In this document: positions 9,217 through 20,853 of the stretch, one piece after another
Numbering within the stretch: the first letter of the stretch is position 1
Layout of the letters: each line of letters begins with the position of its first letter
Assembly: GCF_003194385.1 (NCBI RefSeq)
Contig: NZ_LAPT01000020.1
Location: 1-64,000, forward strand
Length of the DNA: 64,000 nucleotides
From: Pokkaliibacter plantistimulans
GTDB lineage: Bacteria; Pseudomonadota; Gammaproteobacteria; Pseudomonadales; Balneatricaceae
Direction of reading: 5' to 3'
The notes under the pieces: generated by a model
The model's database searches: none
What the model was told of the DNA's origin: nothing
Seen by the model: only the letters and a program-made list of their open reading frames with translations
Position numbers and translations under genes: made by a program

Positions 9217-11049
9217 CTAACCCTCAAGCCGATAGCGCTGGGTCAAAAACTGCTTGAACTCCTTCACGACATGAAGAGCTTCACGCAATAGATCCCTATC
9301 CAGACGATCAAGGCGCTCTACTACCAGCATGTTGGCGTCTTTGTCGGATGCCCCTTCGCTTTTCATACGCTCCAACTGCTGCTGCAATCTCAGCTGAATA
9401 AAAAGACCGAGCGCATGAACAAGGTCGAGACCCAGTTTCTCTGGTAACTGCTGGCTATCTATAAGCTGATCAATACGCTTGAACGTATTCGTTTCAAGCA
9501 CCTTATGCTCCAGTGCCAAAGTACGAATGCCATGCACGATCGGAAATATTCCCCCCTTCTTGATATCCAGGCCATGCTCTTTATTTTTGATGCCACCGAA
9601 AAAGGTGAGCGGTGTAGAGAAATTGAGAGCGGCCCTGGCGAAGTGAGAAAAGAAAATCTGGTTACTCGACATTTCCCGGAAGAACCAGTTCCGCGCCGCC
9701 TTAAATAACGCCGCGTTGCCAGCAACCGCATGAGCATCCACAGCAATAGCAAGTCGAAGCAGATTGTCTCCACTGGCCTGCTGTGACCAATGGCGCAGAT
9801 TCTGAGTCCATTGCTCCAGACTCAAGACCCACTCTGGATTGGACACCATGACCCCCCCGGGACAAGGAGGATAACCAAAGCGCGCCAGAATACGCGAGAA
9901 CGCCTCAAGTACTGATTGCTTTTCTGGCCACGACAGGCCATTGCGCATCAACACCGCGTTGTCCTGATCGGTTTTGAGGATTTGCTCCCGACGCCCCTCA
10001 CTCCCCATGACGATAAGACACACGTGCGGCTGAATATCTTCCGGCACTAACAGGTTAAAGAGCTTCGCCATCACCTTCTCATTCATGGTGGCGATCAACT
10101 CCATGGCAAACTGGACCTTCACGCCATGCACATTGAGACCTTGCACCAGATCGTTGAGCCCCGTTGCCACCTCTTCCAGATCCTCCACGGTCTGAGCCCT
10201 GTCAATACGCAAGCCCAGCACATGGGAGTGATTGGAGAAATAACTGAGGACATCGGTCAGCTCCAGAATGCCTTTTAACTCCTGATCATCCTTGACCACC
10301 ACACGCTCAATACGGTGTTCAGTCATCAGAACCAGAGCATTGAACAGATACTCATCATGACCCACCTGAATCAGCCGGTAAGATGCAATGTCTGCCACGT
10401 CTGTGGCAGCAGACAATCCCTGTTGCAGTAATGCCGTCAGCATGTCAGTCCCCGTCACCATGCCGTAGCGCCCTCCCCGCCTGACCAGCAGACAGTCCAC
10501 CTTGCGCTCACGCATCAAGGCAAAGGCATCCTGAATACAGGTACCTTCCAATAGGATCAGAGGCTCACGCATGCAGGAGTCGCCCACCCGAGCCAACATG
10601 AACTCGGTCATATCCTGACTTACATTGCCATTGCTGCGTAGCTGAAAGCGACCCGCAAAGCTGTTGCGGAAGTAGTCCCCAAAGACAGGATTGCTATCGA
10701 CCAGCTCCAGCAGGATGCGAGTAGGCAGGATATGACAGATGGTTTCTTCTACCGCAACAAAATTGTGGATGGCACGACCACGCATGGATGACCAGGCACC
10801 GAAATAATCTTCCGCGGTGTAGTGCACATAGGTATGTCGCAGCTCCTCAGGACGAGCAACATCCTGTTCATCCTCCTCAGCAACACGCCCCTTGAGCAAT
10901 ATATGCAATCCTTCGGGAGGTTCACCGGCCTTGATGATCACCTCACCTGCCTGAAAATAGGCAATATCCAGATTATTCTGCAGCACCCCCAACTCTGCGG
11001 GAGAAAGCAGATTGAATGGGGGCTTCGATGTATTGAATGCCGTTGTCAT
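9217..11049 (-). CDS. cNMP-binding / CBS / DUF294 nucleotidyltransferase-like protein
   Basis: This 610-aa protein has a cyclic-nucleotide-binding-like domain at about 15-120 (KAGEPPEGLHILLKGRVAEE), a pair of CBS domains at about 155-275 (DAFALMRERKVDCLLV; ALVLMTEHRIERVVV), and a DUF294 nucleotidyltransferase core at about 350-375 (GSEGRREQILKTDQDNAVL) with the G-S and D-x-D pattern of GlnD-like enzymes. A C-terminal helical DUF294 domain completes it. It probably senses a nucleotide and modifies a partner protein, but no substrate is known. A good ribosome site (AAGGGAG) precedes the ATG. The exonuclease follows after two bases. Confidence 0.88.
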   Translation of the reverse strand: MTTAFNTSKPPFNLLSPAELGVLQNNLDIAYFQAGEVIIKAGEPPEGLHILLKGRVAEEDEQDVARPEELRHTYVHYTAEDYFGAWSSMRGRAIHNFVAVEETICHILPTRILLELVDSNPVFGDYFRNSFAGRFQLRSNGNVSQDMTEFMLARVGDSCMREPLILLEGTCIQDAFALMRERKVDCLLVRRGGRYGMVTGTDMLTALLQQGLSAATDVADIASYRLIQVGHDEYLFNALVLMTEHRIERVVVKDDQELKGILELTDVLSYFSNHSHVLGLRIDRAQTVEDLEEVATGLNDLVQGLNVHGVKVQFAMELIATMNEKVMAKLFNLLVPEDIQPHVCLIVMGSEGRREQILKTDQDNAVLMRNGLSWPEKQSVLEAFSRILARFGYPPCPGGVMVSNPEWVLSLEQWTQNLRHWSQQASGDNLLRLAIAVDAHAVAGNAALFKAARNWFFREMSSNQIFFSHFARAALNFSTPLTFFGGIKNKEHGLDIKKGGIFPIVHGIRTLALEHKVLETNTFKRIDQLIDSQQLPEKLGLDLVHALGLFIQLRLQQQLERMKSEGASDKDANMLVVERLDRLDRDLLREALHVVKEFKQFLTQRYRLEG

Positions 11050-11160
11050 GGAACTCCCTTCTCGCAGACTATGACGCTCAGCGCATGTTCACGACCTCGT
11101 TCGCAAGCCTGGAAAAGCACTCAGATAGTCTTTTCAACGCTGTTTGGCCAATGGTGCTCT

Positions 11161-11190
11161 CAAAACAACACACTCCCCGAAGGGAGTGTG
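11161..11190 (-). terminator. rho-independent terminator of the actP-like gene
   Basis: A perfect 9-bp stem (cacactccc / gggagtgtg, 11169-11190) closes on a UUCG tetraloop in the minus-strand RNA and is followed by TTGTTTTG. It lies 27 bases after the symporter stop, in the correct orientation to end that transcript before the DUF294 gene. Confidence 0.85.
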
Positions 11191-11216
11191 CGCAGAGGTG
11201 ATTTACCTACACCAGC

Positions 11217-13052
11217 TTAGTGGCTATGAGCTGCCCCGGCACCGCGAGGAATACGGATATCCTCGACCACATGCTGAATTTCCGCAGGTGGAGGGGGGGT
11301 CATGGAAGACACGATGAAGGCGACCACAAAGTTCAGAATCATACCCACTGTGCCAAAGCTTTCAGGTGTAAGTCCCATGAAGTATTGTGCCGGTGTGCCG
11401 CCCATGAATTTGAAGTAAGTGATATAGCAGGCGGTCACCACCAGACCGACCACCATGCCACTGATTGCACCCTCTTTATTCATGCGTGTGGAGAAAATAC
11501 CCATCACGATTGCAGGGAAGAAAGACGCAGCAGCAAGGCCAAACGCCAGGGCGACAACCTGAGCAACAAACCCCGGAGGATTCAGGCCGAAGTAGCCCGC
11601 CACCAGAATTGCCACGACTGCCGCACCTCGCGCCGCCAACAGCTCATTTTTCTCTGACATATGCGGTGTCAGTGTTTTCTTGAACAGGTCGTGAGCGATA
11701 GAAGTGGAGATTACCAGCAGCAAACCCGCCGCGGTGGATAGCGCAGCGGCAATAGCACCTGCTGCTACCAGAGCGATAACCCAGTCAGGCAACTGAGCAA
11801 CTTCCGGATTCGCCAACACCATAATGTCTCGGTCAACATAGACCTCATTGGCGAAAGGCTGCTTGGCTGCATCAAACTTCGCTTCATCACCTGTCAGTCC
11901 ATTGGACACCAGTCGATGCCCATCTTCAGCGCGCTTGTCACCATCAAACTCGGGCTTAGCCCCTTTAAACGGTGAACCGTTTGCGTACTGAACTTTTCCG
12001 TCTCCATTAACGTCCTGCCACGCAATCAGGCCAGAATTTTCCCAGTTCTTGAACCAGGCTGGCATTTCTGCATACAACGTTCCTTTTCCATCAGCACCAT
12101 TGACAGTGTTGATCAGATTCAAACGTCCAATTGCCGCCACAGAGGGTACGACAGTGTAAAGAACAGCGATGAACAATAGCGCCCAACCAGCAGAAACACG
12201 AGCATCCTTCACACGAGGAACAGTGAAGAACCGCACGATTACGTGTGGCAGCCCGGCAGTACCCGCCATCAAAGCAACAGTGAAGAAGAAGATATTAAAC
12301 AGATTATCTGTTCCCTGCGTGGTGTAGGCCGTAAAGCCCAACTCTTCCACTAAGCCATCGAGAGCCTCCAGCACCGGCTTACCACCCAGTGTGCTATTAA
12401 ATGCAGGATCTACAGCTGCTCCCAAGCCTGTCTGTGGCAGGAAGTGTCCGGTAACCTGCATGGTCAAGAATACAGCTGGCACGGTATAGGCAAATATCAA
12501 TACGCAGTATTGCGCGACCTGTGTATAGGTAATCCCCTTCATCCCACCCAGTACGGCATAGAAGAATACAATGATCATGCCGATGACGACGCCCATATCG
12601 ATGGATACGTGCAGAAAGCGAGAGAATACGATACCCACACCGCGCATTTGTCCTGCAACGTAGGTAAAGGAAATAAAGATGGTACAAATAACAGCGACTG
12701 TTCGGGCAGTACTGGAATAATAGCGATCACCAACGAAGTCAGGCACGGTGAACTTGCCAAACTTTCTCAGGTAGGGAGCCAGCAGCAATGCTAGTAATAC
12801 GTAGCCCCCAGTCCAACCCATGATATAGGCAGAACCGGTATAGCCGATAAAAGAAACGATCCCCGCAAGAGAGATAAACGAGGCGGCTGACATCCAGTCA
12901 GCAGCGGTTGCCATACCGTTCGCCATCGGTGACACACCACCACCAGCGACGTAGAACTCCTTGGTGCTGCCGGCTCGGGACCAGACAGCGATGCCTATGT
13001 AGAGCGCGAAACTCAACCCCACAAATAAGTAGGTTAATACGTCCAAACTCAT
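11217..13052 (-). CDS. actP: ActP-like sodium:solute (acetate) symporter
   Basis: This 611-aa membrane protein belongs to the solute:sodium symporter (SSS/SLC5) family. It has about thirteen hydrophobic helices, the N-terminal sequence FYVAGGGVSPMANGMATAADW, and a family signature in GTAGLPHVIVRFFTV. It most resembles the acetate/short-chain carboxylate permeases that pair with a small DUF4212 protein. A hydrophilic insertion at about 340-415 contains DVNGDGKVQ, which looks like half of an EF-hand calcium loop. Position with acs, crbR and crbS supports acetate as substrate. It follows the DUF4212 gene after 86 bases containing a hairpin. Confidence 0.9.
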   Translation of the reverse strand: MSLDVLTYLFVGLSFALYIGIAVWSRAGSTKEFYVAGGGVSPMANGMATAADWMSAASFISLAGIVSFIGYTGSAYIMGWTGGYVLLALLLAPYLRKFGKFTVPDFVGDRYYSSTARTVAVICTIFISFTYVAGQMRGVGIVFSRFLHVSIDMGVVIGMIIVFFYAVLGGMKGITYTQVAQYCVLIFAYTVPAVFLTMQVTGHFLPQTGLGAAVDPAFNSTLGGKPVLEALDGLVEELGFTAYTTQGTDNLFNIFFFTVALMAGTAGLPHVIVRFFTVPRVKDARVSAGWALLFIAVLYTVVPSVAAIGRLNLINTVNGADGKGTLYAEMPAWFKNWENSGLIAWQDVNGDGKVQYANGSPFKGAKPEFDGDKRAEDGHRLVSNGLTGDEAKFDAAKQPFANEVYVDRDIMVLANPEVAQLPDWVIALVAAGAIAAALSTAAGLLLVISTSIAHDLFKKTLTPHMSEKNELLAARGAAVVAILVAGYFGLNPPGFVAQVVALAFGLAAASFFPAIVMGIFSTRMNKEGAISGMVVGLVVTACYITYFKFMGGTPAQYFMGLTPESFGTVGMILNFVVAFIVSSMTPPPPAEIQHVVEDIRIPRGAGAAHSH

Positions 13053-13119
13053 AGCGTCATACCCTTCCGTTCAAGATTAATTAATTATTGTTATTTGTTT
13101 GATAGGTACAGCTTTGCCT

Positions 13120-13137
13120 AATGCTGATAACAGCATT
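13120..13137. terminator. intercistronic hairpin between the DUF4212 gene and actP
   Basis: A perfect 7-bp stem with a 4-base loop (aatgctg-ataa-cagcatt) lies immediately downstream of the DUF4212 stop. On the plus strand it is followed by TTTTTA; on the minus strand no U-run follows. In the direction of the operon it is therefore more likely a processing or stability element, possibly setting different levels of the two proteins, than a full terminator. Confidence 0.45.
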
Positions 13138-13138
13138 T

Positions 13139-13405
13139 TTATTCGTGAACGTCGTACTTCTCATCCAGCTTATTCATGCTGATGGCATAGGCCACAATCA
13201 GAATAAGGAAGATATATACCGAGCCCTGTTGGGCAAACCAGAATCCGAGTTTAAATCCGAAGAATTGCACGGTATTCAGCGGCTCAACAAAAATGATGCC
13301 GCAACCAAAGGACGCCAGGAACCAGATGACAAGATAGGTCAGAATGATTCTGACGTTCTCTTTCCAATAGGCCCTCGCGTTATTTTTATCTTTATCTAAG
13401 CTCAT
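13139..13405 (-). CDS. DUF4212 small membrane protein (symporter partner)
   Basis: From ATG 13405 the protein is 88 aa, the usual size for DUF4212, with two hydrophobic helices (ILTYLVIWFLASFGCGIIFV and VYIFLILIVAYAISMNKLD). The family is found directly upstream of actP-like symporters and is presumed to be a small subunit or helper of the transporter, comparable in position to yjcH before E. coli actP. Upstream in-frame starts would add 14 residues without hydrophobic or conserved content. The ribosome site AAAGGAAAA lies about seven bases before the chosen start. Confidence 0.9.
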   Translation of the reverse strand: MSLDKDKNNARAYWKENVRIILTYLVIWFLASFGCGIIFVEPLNTVQFFGFKLGFWFAQQGSVYIFLILIVAYAISMNKLDEKYDVHE

Positions 13406-13841
13406 GGGACTTTTCCTTTGCATAGCAAACCAATTCAGGGAGTGCACAATTGCAATTTCAATCTAGCAAAGGTCTGCAAACTGCACAGATCAACTTTAGT
13501 CGCAACGACTTGTAACAGCCTCAACGACAGCCCAAAAACAATAAAAAACTTCTTTAAATTCAATAATATAAACCAATATTAGCAATGAATAGACTATAGT
13601 CGATACCCAGCCAAAGGGAGCAAAAGCGTGAACAAGATCTGCGTTTTTGACCTTTATTTGCACGTTCCTGAAATCAGGCAGGCATTCCAACAGCGATGCC
13701 CTTACAATGCGCCAGCATCAAAAGCGGTCACTGCTTCCGGTCGTCATTCGCATACCTAGACTGAAGGTAGCTACAGCGCACAATGTTATAGCCCGTATTT
13801 CCTTTATACTCTCGGGGGCAAATTCAGCAGTGGGTGAACAC
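13406..13841. promoter_or_regulatory. divergent promoter region between the DUF4212-actP genes and crbS
   Basis: This 436-base region separates the minus-strand symporter operon from plus-strand crbS. It is AT-rich around 13535-13600. A TATACT box at 13805-13810 is a possible -10 for crbS, but its -35 is weak. On the minus side, TTGATC with a poor -10 is the best candidate for the symporter genes. No perfect CRP palindrome was found. The open frame running into crbS from 13647 lacks the expected protein sequence and is probably upstream read-through. Confidence 0.45.
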
Positions 13842-16800
13842 ATGTTGCAAGGATGGTTAGTAATCCTGATATCACTGGCTTATGTAGGGCTACTGTTCGG
13901 CCTGGCCTATTGGGGTGATCAACAGGTCAGACGCCAGGTCAGCAACAAGAGCCAGCCGGTGATCTACAGTTTGTCTCTGGCAGCCTACTGCACTTCCTGG
14001 ACCTTTTATGGTGCCGTTGGGCGTGCCGCATCGACTGGCTGGGAGTTCCTCGCTACCTATATCGGCCCTGTGGTGGTGTTTGTTTTTGGTATCCGGTTAC
14101 TGGGCAAGCTGGTACAGGTCAGTAAAAAGCAGAATATAACCTCCGTATCGGACTTCCTTGCTTCGCGCTACGGCAAAAGCCAGGGCCTAGGCGCTGTCGT
14201 TGCCTGCATGACCGTCATCAGCATTCTTCCGTACATTTCGCTGCAGCTCAAAGCGGTGGCGATGAGCTTCAATGTCCTGACCGGCACCAGTCAGAGTGCA
14301 GAGAATGGCAGCGATACCGCTCTCTTTGTTGCGCTGTTGATGTCTATCTTTGCCATTCTGTTCGGTACCCGGCAGATCGATGCGACAGAACACCACCGTG
14401 GTATGGTGCTGGCCATTGCTTTCGAGTCGATCGTCAAACTGACAGCGTTTCTGTCTGTCGGATTCTTTGTGGTATTCGGCATTTATAACGGTTTTGAAGA
14501 CCTGTACCTCAAAGCATCGGTGCAACTGGCGGACAACAACAACTTTAAGAAAGATCTGTTTGCAGGCAGCTTCCTTACCGAATGCTTCCTTGCTGTGCTG
14601 GCCGTCATTTGTCTGCCACGCCAGTTCCATATGACCATTGTCGAGAATACCCATCCGCAGGATCTGCGCACTGCACGCTGGCTATTCCCGCTATATATGA
14701 TTCTGATGAGCCTGTTCGTGCTGCCTATTGCTACTGCCGGGATGGCCACCTTCCCTTCCGGCTTTGTCAACGCAGATAGCTTTGTACTGACCCTGCCCCT
14801 CAGCGCCAAAGCCGATGGACTGGCCGTCTTCGCCTATATAGGCGGACTGTCGGCCGCAACCAGCATGGTCATCGTAGCCAGCGTGGCGCTCAGCACCATG
14901 ATCTGCAATGACCTGATCATGCCGATCATGTTCAAGCTGCGCGGCAGCCGCTTATCCAACGAAGAGGACATCGGCGCGCTGCTGCTCAACACCCGACGGG
15001 TGACTATCTTCTGCCTGCTGCTGCTGGCCTATTTCTACTACCGTCTGCTGGGAGCACACACCTCGCTGGCGGACATCGGCCTGATGTCCTTTGTCGCCGT
15101 GGCACAGTTCGCACCAGCCCTGATTGGTGGTCTCTACTGGAAAAAGGGCAGTCATCAGGGCGTGATGGCGGGCCTGCTAGCCGGTTTTGCCATCTGGGCT
15201 TACACCCTGCTGATTCCTGCCTTGATCCAGACCGGCTTGCTTAGCCCAACCTTACTTGCGCATGGCCCCTTTGGACAGCCATGGCTGGAGCCGCATGCAC
15301 TGTTTGGACTAACAGGACTCGATCCTATCACCCACGGCACACTGTGGAGTTTGCTAGTCAACACCTGCCTTTATGTCTGGATATCCAAACACTCCAACCA
15401 GCGTCTGATCGACCGGATTCAGTCCAGCAGCTTTGTCGATACCCTGGATGATGGTCAGCTTGGCTCCTCGCGCAATCCGACGGAACATATCAGTGTCGGT
15501 GATCTGCAAATGCTGACTGAGCGCTTCCTCGGCGTTGAGCGTACCCAGCGCGCATTCCGAAGTTTCTATCATGAACGTCATCAGCGACTGCCTAACGCCA
15601 ATGAGAAAGCACCATCAGACCTGATCCATTTCTGTGAACGGTTGCTGGGAGGCGTGATTGGGGCCTCATCCGCACGCATTGTTATCGGCTCGACACTGCG
15701 CGGTCGCGATATGCAGATCGGTGATGTCGTCACTATTGTCGATGAAGCTTCTCAGGCGCTGCAATTCAACCGCAGCATGCTGCAAGCCACCATTGAAAAC
15801 ATCAGTCTGGGTATCACCGTTGTCGACAACCAGCAGCGCCTGATGGTGTGGAACCGCGCCTATCTGGCGATGTTCTCCCACCCGCCGGGCCTCATCAGCG
15901 TCGGACGCCCCATTGAAGAGGTATACCGCCATTTGGCACTGCAAGGTGAATTTGGCCCCGGAGATCCTGAGGAGCATGTGCATCGCAGGATGGAGTTACT
16001 GAAGCAGGGCCGCTCCAACAGCTACGAGCGTCATCGTGCAGACGGCACAGTTCTTGAGGTCAGAGGCAATCAGATGCCGGGGGGAGGCTATGTCACTACC
16101 TATACGGATATTACCCAGTACAAGCGAACGGAAAGCGCCTTACGCGAAAGTGAGCGCAGCATCCGCATTTACACTGATAACGTCCCGGCACTGATCGCCT
16201 ACTTCGACAGCGAACGCCGCTACCGCTTTATCAACCAGGCCTATGAAGACATGTTCGGTCTGGATCGCAACAGCATTGCAGGTATTCCCTGCTATGACGT
16301 GCTACCTCCTGCAGAATATGCCCAGCGCGAGCCGTACATCAGCAATGTACTGGCAGGCCAGCGCCAGACTTTCGAGATCACTCTGCCACCACTGGACGAT
16401 GATCATGAACGCTACGCACAGGTAACCTATCTGCCCCATATCAATGAAGAAGGGCACATCATCGGTTATTTCAGCGTGTATATAGACATCACCGAGCGCC
16501 GCAAAGCCGAGATGTTACTGCAACAGACCAACGAGGATCTGGAAACACGGGTACACGAACGCACTCAGGCTCTGTCCATCGTCAACCAGGAGCTGCGCAA
16601 GGAAAATATTATTCGCTCACTGATCGAAGACGAGCTGCGACAGGCCAAAGGGGAAGCAGAGGCTGCCAACCTCAGCAAGACCCGCTTCCTCGCTGCAGCC
16701 AGCCATGACTTACTGCAACCTCTGAACGCAGCACGCCTGTTCTCATCCGCGCTGTCACAGCGTCACTACGACGAAATGACCCATGAGCTGGTAGGTAATC

Positions 16801-17807
16801 TGGATGGTTCGCTCAAAGCAGCGGAAGAGCTGATCAGTACTATTCTGGACATTTCCAAGCTGGATGCCGGAGCACTGCAGCCCAATCTCAGCCACTTCCC
16901 GGTGGAACGGCTGTTCAATGCACTCAAGGCAGAATTCACAGCACTGGCTCAGGAAAAGGGACTGACATTCCATCTGGTGAACAGCCAGGTCGTCATCCAC
17001 AGTGACAGCCAGCTGCTACGCCGGGTAGTCCAGAACTTCCTCTCCAATGCCATACGCTACACCCGCAGTGGCAAGGTGCTACTGGGCTGTCGCCGCACTG
17101 GTGACGCTATTCGCATTGAGGTCTGGGACAGCGGTGTAGGTATTGCCGAAGACAAGATTCATGAGATTTTTGAAGAATTTAAACGCCTCAACAACCCACA
17201 GCATGCTGACGTCAAAGGACTGGGGCTTGGCCTTGCCATCACTGACCGCATAGCACGGATCCTCGGACACAGCATTCAGGTTCGCTCGCAGGTTGGCAAA
17301 GGCACGGTATTTTCCATCCGGGTCCCCTTGGGTGAAACGGATAAAGTTCAAAATGTCAGTAAACGCGGTGGCATCGCCAGCCGCCGCAAAGGCGGTCTGG
17401 ATCAGCTGCATGTGCTGGTAGTCGACAATGAGCAGCCTATCCTGAACGGCATGAAAGCTCTGCTGGAAGGCTGGGGATGTGAAGTGCGCTGTGCGCTGTC
17501 GGAGCAGCAGGCGCTGGATATTCTGGATAATGATCCTGAATGGAAGCCCGGCATCTTGCTTGCGGACTACCATCTCGATAACGATCTGACCGGCGTGATG
17601 ACGATCAACGCTGTGCGCAGCCGTCTTCAGCATGCTATTCCGGCCATTGTTATCACCGCTGACCGTACCGATGAGATAAAGGATGAAATTCATCAGACCG
17701 GTGCTTTTGTCCTGCAAAAGCCCGTCAAACCCGCCGCACTCAGGGCGTTAATTTCACGCCACGGCATTCATCGCAGCAAGGTGGAACCTCCCGCAACATC
17801 ACTGTGA
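13842..17807 (+). CDS. crbS: CrbS-like hybrid sensor histidine kinase with SLC5 transporter domain
   Basis: From ATG 13842 the protein is 1321 aa. Residues 1 to about 490 form an SSS/SLC5 transporter-like domain of about thirteen helices, beginning LQGWLVILISLAYVG. Two PAS domains follow (about 640-750 and 765-880), then a coiled coil, a HisKA domain with His955 (ASHDLLQPLNA), a HATPase_c domain (DSGVGIAEDK, GLGLGLAI) and a C-terminal receiver with Asp1242 (LLADYHLDNDL). This architecture is that of CrbS/MxtR, the sensor that with CrbR switches on acetyl-CoA synthetase in Vibrio and Pseudomonas. The frame is open to 13647, but membrane-protein similarity starts at 13842. Only this gene and the sialidase-like gene are complete plus-strand genes here. 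Confidence 0.93.
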   Translation: MLQGWLVILISLAYVGLLFGLAYWGDQQVRRQVSNKSQPVIYSLSLAAYCTSWTFYGAVGRAASTGWEFLATYIGPVVVFVFGIRLLGKLVQVSKKQNITSVSDFLASRYGKSQGLGAVVACMTVISILPYISLQLKAVAMSFNVLTGTSQSAENGSDTALFVALLMSIFAILFGTRQIDATEHHRGMVLAIAFESIVKLTAFLSVGFFVVFGIYNGFEDLYLKASVQLADNNNFKKDLFAGSFLTECFLAVLAVICLPRQFHMTIVENTHPQDLRTARWLFPLYMILMSLFVLPIATAGMATFPSGFVNADSFVLTLPLSAKADGLAVFAYIGGLSAATSMVIVASVALSTMICNDLIMPIMFKLRGSRLSNEEDIGALLLNTRRVTIFCLLLLAYFYYRLLGAHTSLADIGLMSFVAVAQFAPALIGGLYWKKGSHQGVMAGLLAGFAIWAYTLLIPALIQTGLLSPTLLAHGPFGQPWLEPHALFGLTGLDPITHGTLWSLLVNTCLYVWISKHSNQRLIDRIQSSSFVDTLDDGQLGSSRNPTEHISVGDLQMLTERFLGVERTQRAFRSFYHERHQRLPNANEKAPSDLIHFCERLLGGVIGASSARIVIGSTLRGRDMQIGDVVTIVDEASQALQFNRSMLQATIENISLGITVVDNQQRLMVWNRAYLAMFSHPPGLISVGRPIEEVYRHLALQGEFGPGDPEEHVHRRMELLKQGRSNSYERHRADGTVLEVRGNQMPGGGYVTTYTDITQYKRTESALRESERSIRIYTDNVPALIAYFDSERRYRFINQAYEDMFGLDRNSIAGIPCYDVLPPAEYAQREPYISNVLAGQRQTFEITLPPLDDDHERYAQVTYLPHINEEGHIIGYFSVYIDITERRKAEMLLQQTNEDLETRVHERTQALSIVNQELRKENIIRSLIEDELRQAKGEAEAANLSKTRFLAAASHDLLQPLNAARLFSSALSQRHYDEMTHELVGNLDGSLKAAEELISTILDISKLDAGALQPNLSHFPVERLFNALKAEFTALAQEKGLTFHLVNSQVVIHSDSQLLRRVVQNFLSNAIRYTRSGKVLLGCRRTGDAIRIEVWDSGVGIAEDKIHEIFEEFKRLNNPQHADVKGLGLGLAITDRIARILGHSIQVRSQVGKGTVFSIRVPLGETDKVQNVSKRGGIASRRKGGLDQLHVLVVDNEQPILNGMKALLEGWGCEVRCALSEQQALDILDNDPEWKPGILLADYHLDNDLTGVMTINAVRSRLQHAIPAIVITADRTDEIKDEIHQTGAFVLQKPVKPAALRALISRHGIHRSKVEPPATSL

Positions 17808-17835
17808 TCAACACGCTGGCAAAAACCCAGAAACA

Positions 17836-17865
17836 ACAAAGCGACCGTAAAGGTCGCTTTGTTTT
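17836..17865. terminator. bidirectional terminator between crbS and crbR
   Basis: A perfect 11-bp stem (acaaagcgacc / ggtcgctttgt) with a 5-base loop is followed on the plus strand by TTT and preceded by an A-rich stretch that gives U-rich RNA on the other strand. It lies between two convergent genes and can end both transcripts. Confidence 0.85.
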
Positions 17866-17894
17866 GGACACCGATCCAGACACAAGAGAGTGGA

Positions 17895-18560
17895 TTACTC
17901 CAACTCGGCCTTTGGCTTGTCCACTAACAGCTGGCTGGCAGCAATTACGGCCTGGGTACGACTATGAACACCCAGCTTGCGCAGAATGGCGGTTACATGG
18001 GCTTTGATAGTGGCTTCTGACACGTTCAGTTCATAAGCAATCTGCTTGTTTAATAACCCTTCGGTCAGCATCATCAGTACACGGAACTGCTGCGGTGTCA
18101 GCGTAGCCAGCGCTTCAGCAAAACGCGCTTCCTCTTCCGTTACCTGATCATCCAGATCGTCAATGGCCACAGGCAGCCACTCTTCACCATCCATCACGCT
18201 TTGAATGGCCTCGGCAATGACCTCAAGAGAAGCGGATTTGGGGATAAAGCCTGAAGCGCCGTAATCCATAGCTTTACGAATCACATGCGGCTCTTCGCTG
18301 CCGGACACCATCACAACCGGAATACCGGGGTGCTGGCCACGCAGGTAAACCAGACCAGAAAAACCATTGGCATCCGGCATGTGCAAATCCAGCAGAATCA
18401 GATCAGCATCAGTGTGCTCATCTGCGGCATTCTGTGCCGCTTCGAGAGTATCGGCTTCAACAACAAGGGCGTGGGGAACCGCCTGATGCACCGCCTGCTT
18501 CAACGCCGCTCTGAACAGCGGATGGTCATCAGCGATGAGAATCTTGTTATTTGCATCCAT
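17895..18560 (-). CDS. crbR: CrbR-like LuxR-family response regulator
   Basis: The 221-aa protein has a receiver domain (acidic pair at 11-12, phospho-acceptor Asp58 in ILLDLHMPD) and a C-terminal LuxR/GerE helix-turn-helix at about 153-208 (LTPQQFRVLMMLTEGLLNK and SEATIKAHVTAIL). It is the likely partner of the sensor encoded convergently. Homologues (CrbR, ErdR) activate acs. The start at 18560 has a clear AGGGGA ribosome site; upstream in-frame starts would add 30 residues before the receiver fold and are unlikely. Confidence 0.93.
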   Translation of the reverse strand: MDANNKILIADDHPLFRAALKQAVHQAVPHALVVEADTLEAAQNAADEHTDADLILLDLHMPDANGFSGLVYLRGQHPGIPVVMVSGSEEPHVIRKAMDYGASGFIPKSASLEVIAEAIQSVMDGEEWLPVAIDDLDDQVTEEEARFAEALATLTPQQFRVLMMLTEGLLNKQIAYELNVSEATIKAHVTAILRKLGVHSRTQAVIAASQLLVDKPKAELE

Positions 18561-18903
18561 TAGCAATCCCCTAGATTTAAAAACAGTTCTACCAGGCGTG
18601 ATCAGACCGTTGCCGCGAGTGCCCGTGGTAGTGAATACAATCCACTGCACTACGTATGGTTCAACGACTCAAACCTTGTACTCGATCATTCCCGCAAAAT
18701 AGTGTGCAAATGGCTGGACATGCCGCCTGGAGCCCACTTAATCCGACATACAGTAGCCGAGAGCCCCTGAAAAAAATAGCAAAAATGTTACATTTTGAAT
18801 GACTTAACGCTACGACACCGCGCTTTTTCCGAGATCGATTCAGTGGGATGTCTATAAAACAAACACTCCCCATAACAGGGGAGTGCTCGATCAAATCAAC
18901 CTG
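18561..18903. promoter_or_regulatory. crbR upstream region and acs 3' end
   Basis: This 343-base gap holds the acs terminator at 18852-18885 and the crbR promoter region. Beyond the terminator I see no gene and no confident promoter boxes. Confidence 0.4.
18852..18885 (-). terminator. rho-independent terminator of acs
   Basis: A perfect 8-bp stem (cactcccc / ggggagtg, 18864-18885) with a 6-base loop is followed on the minus strand by TTTGTTTTATAG. It starts 19 bases after the acs stop and is correctly oriented for that transcript. Confidence 0.88.

Positions 18904-20853
<1,950 letters not shown>

Noticed and set aside
13647-13841. N-terminal extension of the CrbS-like kinase
   Set aside because: The frame is open, but the conserved membrane-protein sequence starts at ATG 13842 and the extension has no recognisable domain.
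17079-17717. 212-codon minus-strand open frame over crbS
   Set aside because: It is antisense to the kinase and receiver domains of CrbS, with no family features.
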